Of a DNA stretch of 64,000 bases, positions 1 to 10,447 are shown one piece after another. The DNA comes from Tetragonia tetragonoides (Eukaryota; Streptophyta; Magnoliopsida; Caryophyllales; Aizoaceae). The position numbers were made by a program, and so were the translations under genes. The stretch lies in the NCBI GenBank assembly GCA_038025085.1, contig CM076145.1, positions 12,993,000 through 13,056,999 of the forward strand. The letters run 5' to 3'. A model generated the notes under the pieces. It did not search any database. It was not told the origin of the DNA and saw only the letters and a list, made by a program, of their open reading frames with translations. Numbering within the stretch: the first letter of the stretch is position 1; every line of letters starts with the position of its first letter.

Positions 1-2622
1 TGCTGGCGCATGCATAGGGGTACCTGCTAGAAACCCCGCTCTAAAGAAGCTCTCTCTGGGCTGACTAGCAAAGTCCATAGCCATATCCTGATATGAAGGC
101 CCAGCTTGAGGCACGTCCCATCCAGGGGCGTTCGCCCAACCACCAGCTACAGGGGTCACAGTAGGCCTACTATCGAAAGAAGGCTGGAAACCCATCGGAG
201 AAAAAATCTCAGGCACAGGAATGTGCGGTATAGAAGGTTCGGGTGCCTCATCAACACGAGGCCTGGTCACAACTACAGGAGGTGAACGAGAAATAGACGG
301 CCTGCAAGCTGAAGAAACCCTCGCAGCAGAAGAACGTCGGGGTCCCACCGAAGACGAAGACGGCGACATCTGCAAATCAATCAAGACAGAAATGTTAAGT
401 TAAGCACTTCACTTAGCTAAACAAAGGATTAAAGTCTACGTACATCAGCAGTCTTGGACCGGGAACTCTTCCCTTTACCCATCACCCGGCTATAGCCTTT
501 CTTCAATAGGTGGATGAGCTTGAAGACTTGAGAGGTCTGCTCCCGGTTCAGCTACATAAAGAAACAAAAGATAGATTCAGCATTCAAAAGCAAACACAAA
601 ACACAAGAAGAGATAAAAAAAACTTGCCCTCGTACAACCATCAGGCAAGGGCAAGTCTTCCACGGTCTCTCCATCAGCAGTATGTAGAGGGAACTCCTTT
701 ACTATACGTCCCCCGCTCTCACCAATATACCTCACCTCATTGCTCGGCTAGGGCACGCTTGGGGGTTGGCCCCGAGGAACTCTGGAATGGGACCTATTGG
801 GACCCTGAGGAGCCAAACGATCCACCTACAAGACACAAAAGTCAGTATATCACGCATATAGATGAAAAGGACACAAATAAAGGTTTTACCTCAGAAGTGA
901 GATCCGACATCAGATGACCCAACCAATAAGCCAGGTACACAGTCGTACGATCCAAGCCAGCAATCTCCGGCTCAATAAACTCTGTGATAGCCATACCACG
1001 ACCCACGACCCCCAAGTCTTCCACGCTCAGGCTGCACAGGTAGAACATGGTCATAGGAGGATCCTCCGGCACCAAATGACCACCTAAGGCGGGATAGACC
1101 AGCCGAGTCAAGCGGTCCGCCAAGTACCACACAAAGTCAAATGGCCCCTCAAAGACCACCCGCAAGGAAGATACCCTAAAAGACTCGATGGTAATATGGG
1201 GCGAAACACCGGGAATACCGTCAAAGGCAGGCCACGACACCTGCACATCAAAGTTCAATCACACCAAATGGACCAAAAAAAATACACATACACCAACAAG
1301 TCAAAGGCAACATACCTCAGACGCAGCATGACTCTCAAAGGTAGCCCAAAAATGCTCCAAAGAGGTAAAAGGGTGGAAATCTCTACCAATCCACGTGAAT
1401 CTAGTGGGAACATCTTCAAACCAGGACGGTGAGGACCAAAAGCGGAAAAATACTCAATGAACCATAGCTGCCATACGAACAAGAATAATGAGATACAACT
1501 CTCCTACGAGCATGCATGTGCAAAGGAAAAGGGAAGTATATATGCTTACCTCCAGTATCTTCCACGGGCCCGAAATAGACACCCTCTCAATCGTCGGCCT
1601 AGGCCTGCAAGCCTGGCGACACCATCTCACCAAGGTAGCATACGAGGGAGCACCAGAGTTGTACTCATGGACTTTGGACAAGTCGTCCAAACATGTCAAG
1701 TATCCAACCTGACACACGGTCTTCTTCCGAGCAAAAATAGTCAACCCCAACAAGCAAGCTAAGAAAATACGGGCCCTCTACTCCTCAGTAAGCCCCTGCT
1801 CCGCCAAGGCCGCCCATAACCTCGGCATAGAAACTCGATCATCTCTAAAATGGGCGGACACAGGCCCATAAAGCTCAAGCAACCTGTCAGTCCGACGATG
1901 GTAGCTCACGTCATACTGTATATGACGCCCTCTAAAAGACAAGCCCGTCAGCACAACAAACTGATAGGGGGTAGGAAATATCTCCCCCAGAAGTGTATGG
2001 AAGGTATTCGTGGTATCCCAAAACCTCTCTAATAACCCCCGAGCGATGATCCTAGTGTCCCCAGAGTGACAAGTCGGTATAACAGACAAAATGTGCCCAA
2101 AACCTAAACCCTGCACTATATCCCTTGCTCCCACAGAAAAAGTCTCCAACATCATAGCCCAATGGGAAGTGGACCCATTAGCTTGCAGCAAAACACCAAT
2201 ACCCTAGCCAACAAAAAACATACCCCATATGCTACAAATATAGCCAAAATAATTTCACACAAATTATAAACAGCTGACCACCAATCCAGTACAAGTCCCA
2301 ATTTGTTCGTGTGCCGAAGCACTAATAGTTTGAATTTTCAGTTAAAAAAAAATGTATACTGAACAAAACCAAAAAAGGACAGAGTTAGAAAACAATAAAA
2401 CTGAACGTTAGACAGATGACTCTGCCTATCTAGTAATAGAATACTACGGTCCCAAACCCTAGTCGGGCGCCAGTCCATCCGCATGAACGAATCCTGGTAC
2501 AAACGTGCCCCGTCTGCATGTCGAGCAAGGGGCATACTAGAGGAAGGAAGCCCTGTACAAAAAAGGTCCTGGTTTTCCTCCTCCTCACCCATGGGACGTT
2601 TTCCCTTATCCTTGGGAGCCAT
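1..2622 (-). pseudogene. Plant mobile domain (PMD) pseudogene, copy 1, 3' end beyond the window
   Basis: This is a spliced gene on the minus strand encoding a MAIN/MAIL1-like plant mobile domain protein. Exons read from the sequence are about 2622-2407 (start MAPKDKGKRP), 2181-1550, ~1480-1316, 1240-890, 825-~640, 552-~452 and 370 to beyond base 1. Exon 2 carries the PMD core, including LLERFWDTTNTFHT and the VVLTGLSFRG motif. The last visible exon is Ser/Pro rich. Most introns are GT-AG; the donor near 640 is GC (AG|GCAAGT). The frame is broken by TAG in exon 2 near 1781 and by TAG in exon 5 near 755. PMD proteins occur both as host proteins that act in gene silencing and inside transposons. 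Its position antisense to element A, beside A's 3' non-coding region and LTR, suggests a transposon-borne copy. The decay rules out a full-length product. Confidence 0.8.
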
Positions 2623-2912
2623 AGAACAAGAATGAAGCTTTCTCTCTCTACAAGTGAAAATTTCAAGTTTCAGATTCGCGAGAAACAAGCACCCATTCAA
2701 CAATGCAACCCCAAATTCGGCAACTAGGCGGAAAAATAAGCAAGTTCAAGACAAAAATCAAAGAATTTGGTCAAGAATCGTCTCACCTTGAGGAAGTGGA
2801 AGCACTCAACAATGGTGAAGAAGGCTCGACAATGGCTCGACGAAGAAGAAGAAAAATGAGGCAGAACGCTAAAAAAATTCGCGAAAAGCCTTTTAGGATG
2901 CTCAAGTTGAGC
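2623..2912 (-). promoter_or_regulatory. 5' leader with an intron upstream of PMD copy 1
   Basis: Read on the minus strand, this stretch approaches the PMD start codon at 2622. It contains a plausible leader intron with donor CAAG|GTGAGA near 2787 and acceptor TTGTAG near 2648, just before an AG-rich segment and the ATG. The GC palindrome at 2913-2924 lies immediately upstream. I see no convincing TATA box, so the transcription start is not placed. The plus-strand reading through here is a shadow and resembles no protein. Confidence 0.45.
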
Positions 2913-2924
2913 GCCGCTAGCGGC
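2913..2924. repeat. GCCGCTAGCGGC palindrome, shared promoter motif
   Basis: A perfect 12-bp palindrome, GCCGCTAGCGGC. The same motif recurs at 24019-24030 in the 5' LTR of element C and at 25488-25499 ahead of the DUF7745-like gene. One-base variants lie in the LTRs near 4512 and 17218. In each case it lies upstream of a TATA box or of an antisense gene start. It is probably part of a promoter module shared by this retroelement family. Confidence 0.55.
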
Positions 2925-4121
2925 GGTCACCAACAGCCCAGCGCTACTAGCAGCCCTGCCAGGCCTACACACGCGGGACACGCCTGCTGTCCCAAGACTT
3001 TTTTCCAGCCCAGTAGCCGTTATTTCAGTTCGTTCGCGGCAAATATCAGTAGCAAGCTGGCGGGAGCGAGTCCCCTTGGCCCACTAATTCAAAATTCAAC
3101 AGTTGGCCCATTTTACGGTACGAATTATTTTCAGGTAAAACTAACACAATTGTTTTGCAGGTCCCAAGTACACGAGCCCGGATATATGCCCCGACGATAT
3201 TTATCGCTCGGAGTGTCAAATTATTGTAAGCCCGGTAAATCTGCTGGCCTCATCAATGTCCCAAAGTCTCAATGTCCCAAAGTCCCAAAGTCCCAAAGTC
3301 GGGACAGTCAATGACCGCTTGCGGTTAAACTGTCCTTTTCTACGAAAGTCCCAAAGTCCCAACGTCCCAAATGCGGGTCAATCAATGATCGCTTAAGCTA
3401 TTGCGCTTAAACTGGCCTTCTACGAGGTCACAAATTCAGGTCAGCCAATGATCGCTTAAGCTATTGTGGTTAAACTGTCCTTCTACGAGGTTACTTATCT
3501 TTATGTCAATTAATGATTGCTTAAACTTTTGCGGTTATACTGTCCTTTGTTTTTTAAATGTTTCAGTCAATGATTGCCTAAGCTATTGCATTTAAACTGT
3601 TCATATTTTTTAACCATTTTACAGCCGTCATTTTTTATCGCGCTGTCTCGTCGACCTTTTCGTTTCTTATGCAGGGACGGAATCTCGGCAACCGCCGAGG
3701 GGTGCTCACCAGTTTTGTTTCCCATTTACAGCTGTTATTTTTAATCACGCCGTCTTAGTGACTTTTTCGTTTCCCCTACAGGGACGGAAACACGACACCC
3801 GCCTAGCAGTGTTTAGTCACTGATTGTCGAAGTACTCTACGTTGATCATTCTCAAAGTATCACTAACTTTTTCATTCACTCTGAATACAGGTCCCCGACA
3901 GACGTTTAGACCATCTACGAGCGGTGTCCTATTCTGCTAACCATAACCTTTATTTCTCTTGTGTTCACAGAGATGAAATCTTAGCACGCTACAAGCATGT
4001 CCCAACTCAGGTTTGTCTTCATATGCATTCATACTGTACACTCTCACACACCATGTGCACATCAGCATGCTACATGTCGCTTTTGAAATACTTTGATCTT
4101 CACTTTTACTGAAGCTCGATC
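2925..4121 (+). mobile_element. 3' non-coding region of LTR element A, with tandem repeats
   Basis: There is no gene here. The sequence is the reverse-complement homologue of 17650-19030 in element C, so it is the 3' non-coding part of the same family. It holds GTCCCAAA micro-repeats (about 3255-3375). It also holds degenerate ~60-65-bp tandem units built on CAATGATCGCTTAAGC and GGTTAAACTGTCC (about 3305-3600), and a larger unit around TTTTTATCGCGCTGTCTCG and GGGACGG (about 3620-3830). It runs up to the polypurine tract and LTR at 4122-4135, which fixes the orientation as plus. Confidence 0.7.
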
Positions 4122-4134
4122 AAAGTGGGGGTTC
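4122..4134 (+). other. Polypurine tract of element A
   Basis: AAAGTGGGGGTTC lies directly before the LTR start TGTAGACGCC at 4135. The equivalent position in element C, on the minus strand, reads AAAGTTGGGGCTTC before TGTCGACACC at 17635. Second-strand priming at this site is the standard role of such a tract in LTR retrotransposons. Confidence 0.7.
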
Positions 4135-5315
4135 TGTAGACGCCAAAAAAGCGCTTTCAGATTTCTCCGCAAATGCCCGATGATGAAAGGAGTAATTTAT
4201 AAACTTGAACGCTATTTTTGCTTTAATAGGTAAGATAAGGTCTCAGGTTTTTAGTTGATCACTCCTTTATTCCAGTCCCATTCAAAATCCCCGTTCAAGA
4301 GCTTTCCAACGACACCTCTCATGACTTTTTCCGACTCCCTGTCGCCAAGTTGCGAATTAGGGGTAGAACCATCTTTTACCGCCCAAGGGTAAAACGGTCT
4401 TTTCATATTTTTCGGAATACTAAATTCCTCCGGAAAATTAAAATAGACTGGATGTCTTCATTATGACGACATCCAGCTGGCATATGACAGCCGTCAGCGG
4501 CGCTGACCTGAGCTGCTAGCGGCGCTTGATAAGCTTCAGGCCCGCCTATTTTTTCAGCCCAAATCCGATTTTCGGCTCCTCTTCAGCCGTCCGGCCCTAC
4601 TTCCTACGCCTATAAATACAACCCTCCTCCCTCAGTTCAAATCACACAATCTACAGTTAACAACCTCTATGCTCAGTAGTATTGATAATGAGCTTCCCCC
4701 TCTTTCTTCCAAACTTGAGATCTTGTCTTTACAATTCTTGTCAAATATAGCCTACAGTTCAGGTACTTACTCCTGAGGGCTCAAATTAAATTGCTTGCCT
4801 AATTGTTTATTTTCTAGTCGTCATAATGTAGATATCATGCTAGTAAACGTCTTTTATTGCATACTAAATATTGTCCTTCCAAGCATGTCTACTCGTTGTA
4901 ATGCTCAATTTGCCAATCGAATGCATGTCTAAAAAAGGGTCATGAATAAGTGTTGTGATGCTTGTGATGAACCAATTAATAGTCTAAGTGTAGGTTGTTA
5001 ATCCGGTTTTGTGTGGGAATCATGTCTTTAAATTATTAAGCAAACTTGAGTTAGTAGAGGCCGTCATAATACGGGCGAGTTGGGTGCCTAACACCTTCCC
5101 ACCTCGTACCTTCGCCCCCGAACCCTTTATTCTTGGGTACTCATATTTTCTATATGAGCGGGAGTCTTTCTAAAAACATGATCAGTTCACTTATCACGCT
5201 ATTGGGTTGTCCCTTCGGTTGTCCCTTCGATAAAACGCCGATAGCAAATTTGTAACCTGTTTCATGGTTTTTATTCAATTCAAGTCTTTACAAAAGTTTT
5301 TGTAACTCGATGGTC
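4135..5315 (+). mobile_element. 3' LTR of element A, left part, split by the CACTA insertion
   Basis: The LTR begins TGTAGACGCC and, after removal of the CACTA element, ends GGGTCCTTACA at 15522, giving about 1265 bp. It aligns in reverse complement with the 3' LTR of element C (16310-17635). U3 contains an inverted TGACG-type palindrome near 4452-4476, a variant GC palindrome near 4512 and TATAAATA at 4611-4618. Downstream is a pyrimidine-rich leader and a GGGTGCCTAACACC motif near 5089. The 5' LTR of this element is outside the window, so its target duplication cannot be checked. Confidence 0.8.
4611..4618 (+). promoter_or_regulatory. TATA box of LTR A
   Basis: TATAAATA in a CGCC..CAACC context, about 480 bp into the LTR and followed by a CT-rich leader. 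The same box is found at the homologous place in both LTRs of element C. It should drive retroelement transcription toward the right. Confidence 0.7.
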
Positions 5316-5332
5316 CACTACAACAAATATGC

Positions 5333-5900
5333 TAATACATGACACTTTGTTTCCCATGCTCGTTGAAGTGTGGCTAAAATAACGAAGGTTTTCCACACTT
5401 CTAGTACGTGGAAAATAAAGTCGCTGGTTTTCTAAGCTAGTCTTCGTGGACAGGCTTTCAAATTAGAACTTTGTGATGGCGCTTTGTGAGCAATAACTTC
5501 ACGCGAATCATTTTAATAAATACAAAGACTGAAAAAAAAAAAGAAGTTAAGAGAGACCTAGAGACCTGCTCGCAGTATACGCTCAACTGCTCATGGTCTT
5601 TATCCCCAAAACATCTCCCCCTCCTCTCTCTCTCTCTCTCTTCCTCTCTAATCTCTGCTCTCTCTCCCTGATCTTTGCTCTCTTTCTCTCTATCTGTCAA
5701 TCTTTTAATAGTTGAAGCATTCATCGAATCATCAGGAAGTCTCCCTCGTCTAAGGATTTCTCACAAATTCCCGCTTTCGTCTGTTCCCTGCTCCATTTTG
5801 TTACAATCAGGTCAGGGTTTTTCGATTTTATAAAAACTAATTGTGATTAATGAATTGGTCGAAGAACAAGCGTACATGGGAACATATCTGGGATATGGAG

Positions 5901-5948
<48 letters not shown>

Positions 5949-6536
5949 AAATTGTGCTACGTGATGAATGGTTTTTTAGTTTTTTTGAGTTCTGATTAAT
6001 TGCACATGTTTTGAGCTAATTAGCATGTACGCTTGTTCATGTATTTTGGGGCTGATTTTCATATTTCGGCTGATTGACTCTTTCTAAGGGCTGATTTTCG
6101 TTTCATGAATTTGGTCAGGCGATGCAAAGAGTCTTTTAGGAGAACTTGCAACTACTGGAAAAATAAACTTGAAGTATAAAGATGATTCTATTGATAATTT
6201 CTTATATGATGTTGTCAACTTGATAATATCTGCTGCAATGACTAGAATCAATGGGCACCAACCCATCTTTTGTGCAGGTAATTAAATTTTTTTTTTTCCT
6301 ATTGCTGTGTAGTTGCAGGACTAACATAATCGGTTAGGGTAATGGATTCTTCAATCTGCAAATTTTGGAAACATTGACTCTTAATGATATGGTTATGATA
6401 GCTATTTGTAGTGTTGTTAGCTACACCGTCTTTATCAAGGTTGGTTGCTGTAGTATATTGCTTGAAATGCATTGAGCAACATATAGTGCTTTAAACCAAA
6501 CCTTTTCAAAGTAGGAACAAATCTCAGTCAAAAAGC
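5333..6536 (+). other. Left interior of CACTA with possible captured host exons
   Basis: This region has the look of a host gene start rather than transposon DNA. It has a CT-rich leader (5610-5700), then an ATG at 5850 opening 17 codons (MNWSKNKRTWEHIWDME) that end at GAG|GTACTC, and a (CT)n tract. Another open segment at about 6118-6277 reads GDAKSLLGELATTGKINLKY and onward, 53 codons bounded by GGTCAG on the left and GCAG|GTAATT on the right. The two segments do not join in a single phase, so the exon structure is incomplete. I do not recognise the protein. Capture of gene pieces by non-autonomous CACTA elements is known. Confidence 0.4.
5903..5941. repeat. (CT)n microsatellite
   Basis: About 19 uninterrupted CT dinucleotides immediately follow the putative donor GAG|GTACT. 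It lies in non-coding DNA of the CACTA interior. Confidence 0.9.
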
Positions 6537-6544
6537 CCCTGTTT

Positions 6545-9500
6545 CAATGAAGCACCGAAACGGGAATCACGTCGTGTTTCGCATTCCCGAAATGTTTCGG
6601 AAACGCGAAACGCGATCGAAACATTTTCGAAACGTCCGAAACGCTAGACATTTGGCGAAACGCACGGGAAACTCTGGATTGACGAAGAAACGCGCGCGAA
6701 ACGCTGAGACAGAAATCGAAACGCACGGGAAACGCGCGAATTTTTTAATTTCCAGAAAAAAAAAATATATATATATATATATAAAACCACTTTTTTTTTT
6801 CTTCTAAACCCTAACCCGACACTCTCCTTCTCTCTCCTTCTCTCTCCTCTCTCTCTTCTCTCCAACGGCTATGCCTGTGAGCCGTGCTCTACTCAAGCTT
6901 CTTCTCCGGCGACTCTGAAGGTTCTTCTCCGGCGATTATCAAGCTTCTTCTCCGGCGACCAGTGGTTCTTCTCAAGTAATTTTATTTTTTGATTTCTCAA
7001 CTCTGAAGGTTAATTTCCTCTCATGTCTTTTTTTTTTTGTCTAGATACATGGCTTCAACTGATGATAGTACTGCTGCTAGTGCTAATGTTAGTGAGTCAG
7101 CTGAGACTTCTCAAAATACAGACCCTAATAAACCTCTTTGGGTATATGTTAAAAATTTCTGTAGAACTGGAGGCAAAAGGGGTGGTAATATCAAATGGGA
7201 GTGTCTTCTTTGTCATGGAAATTACCAAGGGACATACACTAGAATTAGATGTCATCTGTTGGGAATTGCGGGGAAGGGAATTGGGATATGTTCAAAGGCA
7301 ACCAGAAAGCATAGGCGTGAAATGGAGAGGTTGGAGGAAGAAGTTAACAAAAGGCAGAAAAACAATGCACCCCACCAAGTGCCCTTACCACCATCAGGGA
7401 TAGTTGATTTGGGTGAAGATGGTACTAGTGATTTAATGCAAAGTGCTAAAAGAAAAAGATTTGAAGAGACTCCTCTTGGTAAGGCATTTGATATGCAAGC
7501 TAGGAACCAGTTAGATTATTTGATTGCCAGAATGTTTTATACGGCTGGTTTTCCATTCAATTAATCAAGAAACCCTCACTTCATTCATTCGTATGCTTTT
7601 GCTGCAAATCATAATTTGGGTGGTTATGTGCCTCCAAGTTATAATCGGTTGAGAACCACATTGCTCCAACAAGAAAAGAATCATGTAGAGACCTTATTAG
7701 AAACAATCAAAGCAACCTGGAAAGAGAGGGGTGTTACAATTGTAACTGACGGATGGAGTGATCCGCAAAGAAGGCCATTGATTAACTTCATGGCTACTTC
7801 AGGGTGTGGTCCAATGTTTATTAAAACTGTTAATTGCTTTGGTGAGTATAAGGACAAATATTTCATTGCTGGCTTGATGAAAGAAGTTATTGATGAGGTG
7901 GGATATCATAATGTGGTTCAAATCATAACTGACAATGCACCCAATTGTAAAGGTGCGGGGGAAATAATTGAAAGTATTTATCCTCAAGTTTATTGGACAC
8001 CCTGTGTTGTCCACACTTTGAACCTTGCCTTGAAAAACATTTGTGATGCAAAGAATTCAGAATCTAATAAAGAAGCTTATGATAAACTTCATTGGATAAT
8101 TGAGGTTCATGGTCATGGTGTGCAAGTGAAGAACTTTATACTGAACCATGGCATGAGATTGGCTATTTTTAATCGATTCTCTTCTCTTAAGTTGCTTTCG
8201 GTTGCCGAAACTCGGTTTGCTACGGTTGTTGTTATGCTTAAAAGGTTGAAGCTTCTTAGGCGTGCTCTTGAGGCCATGGTTATGAGTGATGAATGGAGCT
8301 CTTATAAAGAGGATGCAAGGCAAAGTTTGTGAAGGATAAGATAGTAGATGATAGTTGGTGGGAAGATGTTAATTACATCCTTGCATTCACCGCTCCCATT
8401 TATGAGATGATTAGGATTTGTGATACCGACAAGCCTTGTCTTCATTTAGTGTATGAGATGTGGGATGACATGATTGAGAAAGTGAAGCTTGCAATTTATA
8501 AGAAGGAAGAAAGAGTTGATACCGCCTTCTCTCCTTTCTTTGATGTGGTTAATACCATTCTTATTTCTCGTTGGAGGAAAAACAACACACCTCTTCATTG
8601 CTTAGCTCACTCATTAAACCCAAAGTATAGTGCCTTTTTTTCTTTTCCATTTTGCTATTTTAAAATCTTTACATTCTTCTTTTCTTCACTATGTTCTGGC
8701 TACTCTTTTAAAGGTACTACAGTGATCGATGGCTTCATGAGGACCCTGCTAGAGTAACTCCTCAAAGGGATGACAAAGTATCACGTGAAAGAAGAAAGTG
8801 GTTCCGAAGGCTCTACCCCGATGATGATGATTATGAACAAATTATGCTGGAATATGGTAACTTTGCCTTGAAGCAGGGGGGTTGTACCGGTAGTGAATCG
8901 CTTCATATGAGGTACTCGATGGATCCTAAAATTGGTGGGCTAACTATGGTTCGGTTACACCGTTGCTTCAAGCATTGGCTTTTAGATTGCTTGGACATCC
9001 TACTTCCTCCTCATGTGTTGAGCGGAATTGGAGTACTTATGCATTTATTCACTCACTTAGAAGGAATAGGTTGAATCCAAAACGTGCTGAGGATTTGGTA
9101 TTCATTCACAACAATGTACGTCTTCTATCAAGGAACACATTCGTATATGAGGAGGAGAAAACAAAAATGTGGGATGTTGGTGGGGATGACTTCGATGATC
9201 TAATGGAAGATGGAGGATTTCTTCAAAACGCTGAGCTTTCTCTTGATGAGCCGGATTTGGAATCGGTGTTCTTAAATGAGCCACGTGCAACTTGATGCTA
9301 ATTAACCTATGTAGTTGTTTTCATTTCTATTTGCGTTTGTAGTGTTTTTTTTTTGAAACTTGAACTATGTATTTGTCTTCGTTTCATTAAAAGAATCGTT
9401 GTTATCTTGATGGAATAATTATTTTCTGTTTTTTTAATATATTTTTTTAATATTTTTTTTGTGGGGACGTTTCCGCGTTTCCGGCATTTTGGGAATTGAC

Positions 9501-9560
9501 GTTTCCCGTTTCGCGTTTCACGTTTCGCGTTTCCGCATTTCACGTTTCCGTGCAACCTTG
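6545..9560 (+). mobile_element. hAT transposon copy 1
   Basis: The 3016-bp element begins CAATGAAGCACCGAAACG and ends, in reverse complement, CAAGGTTGCACGGAAACG, matching at 14 of 18 terminal positions. It is flanked by the perfect 8-bp duplication CCCTGTTT (6537-6544 and 9561-9568), as expected of hAT. Both ends are packed with CGAAACG and GGAAACG motifs (about 6550-6740 and 9465-9552). A TA-rich stretch (6765-6785), a telo-box AAACCCTA (6806-6813) and a CT-rich leader precede the transposase. It is nearly identical to the copy at 10448-13474. Confidence 0.92.
7049..9295 (+). pseudogene. hAT transposase pseudogene, copy 1
   Basis: It encodes a BED zinc finger, DUF659 and C-terminal hAT dimerisation transposase, starting MASTDDSTA at 7049. 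Exon 1 is 7049-8624, intron 8625-8713 (89 bp, GT-AG) and exon 2 is 8714-9295. The finger shows CLLC followed by RCHL. DUF659 shows VTDGWSD and ITDNAPNCKG, with the conserved aspartates. The dimerisation block shows SSSCVERNWSTYAF. Compared with copy 2 it has TTA to TAA at 7562-7564, a 7-bp deletion near 8314 and a 1-bp deletion near 8931, so no full transposase can be made. A leader intron may end at the CTAG just before the ATG. Its frame around 8390 (LAFTAPIYEM) is intact where copy 2 is broken. Confidence 0.9.
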
Positions 9561-9568
9561 CCCTGTTT

Positions 9569-10439
9569 GTGAAGAAGACAAAAATTACACAAAATAAAAG
9601 ATATACTGCAATCCGCAGACTACCCCGATTCTTTAGCTTATGCTTTTTTACCTAAAATTGATCAATAGCTACTAATCTGAATTTGTCGCCTAATTTCCAT
9701 ATGCAAGATACAGTAAAAAGGATTGACAGTCAGATTTAGTAATGAATTTCCTAGACAAGGCATTAATTTAACTAATACTAGTTCAATTGCTGTAAACTGT
9801 TTCCAGCACATACTGATAGAACTAACCATGGATTCTAGCCCCCTACCAAATTTGGTAGGATCAAGACCAAGAATCGGCCAATATCAATCGATGAACCTAA
9901 TCACTCAACTCTTTATTACACTAATATCACAGACTTGAGGCCATTATCAATATCCAATTACCCTTCACTTGCATAAGCAAACGTAAATGTTTATTTCATT
10001 TATTTTCTATATGCTTATGCTATTGGGTAGGTTCTTGACGAAAGAAAAATTGACCACCAGGTGCTTAAATTTTAGTATGTGCGTGTGTGATGTCATCACA
10101 TTTGTGTGAGCTATTAACAACTTGCTTGGTTAGTATTACTAGATATGGTAAAACTAGCTAGCATATTGGGTATGTGACTAAACTAGATTCAATTTCCTTT
10201 TGAACAAGACAGCTTCCTTTGCCTTAGTTGAACAGACTATGTTTACCATATCTAGGCTTTGGGATTTGTTATATAAGCAATTGTTGCTTGAGTTTCTCAA
10301 TTGGAGTGGGTTGATGATTATATTTGTGAAGTCATAATGTTTTCTTGGGCATGTTTATTTGATTTTGGATTTATTATTCTCCATCTGATTCTATAGGAAG
10401 TTTAACTCTGAAATCAATACTAGAAAGTTAGTCCATTGC
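9569..10439. other. CACTA interior between the two hAT copies, no gene seen
   Basis: About 870 bp of AT-rich sequence belonging to the CACTA element. I see no conserved protein, no convincing exon and no repeat, apart from a short inverted pair, CCTACCAAATTTGGTAGG, near 9841. The short readings across it look random. Confidence 0.5.
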
Positions 10440-10447
10440 CTGGTAAC

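Noticed and set aside
3300..3620. Possible replication origin or regulatory array in the TTAAGC repeats
   Set aside because: The repeats recur at the same place in elements A and C, so they are part of the retroelement 3' region. No evidence for another role.
6806..6820. Telomere-like AAACCCTAACCC
   Set aside because: It occurs once in each hAT copy, in the leader of the transposase. It is a telo-box promoter motif, not an interstitial telomere.
7681..8323. Minus-strand frames opposite the hAT transposase
   Set aside because: They are antisense shadows of a clearly conserved transposase, and the same shadows appear in copy 2.
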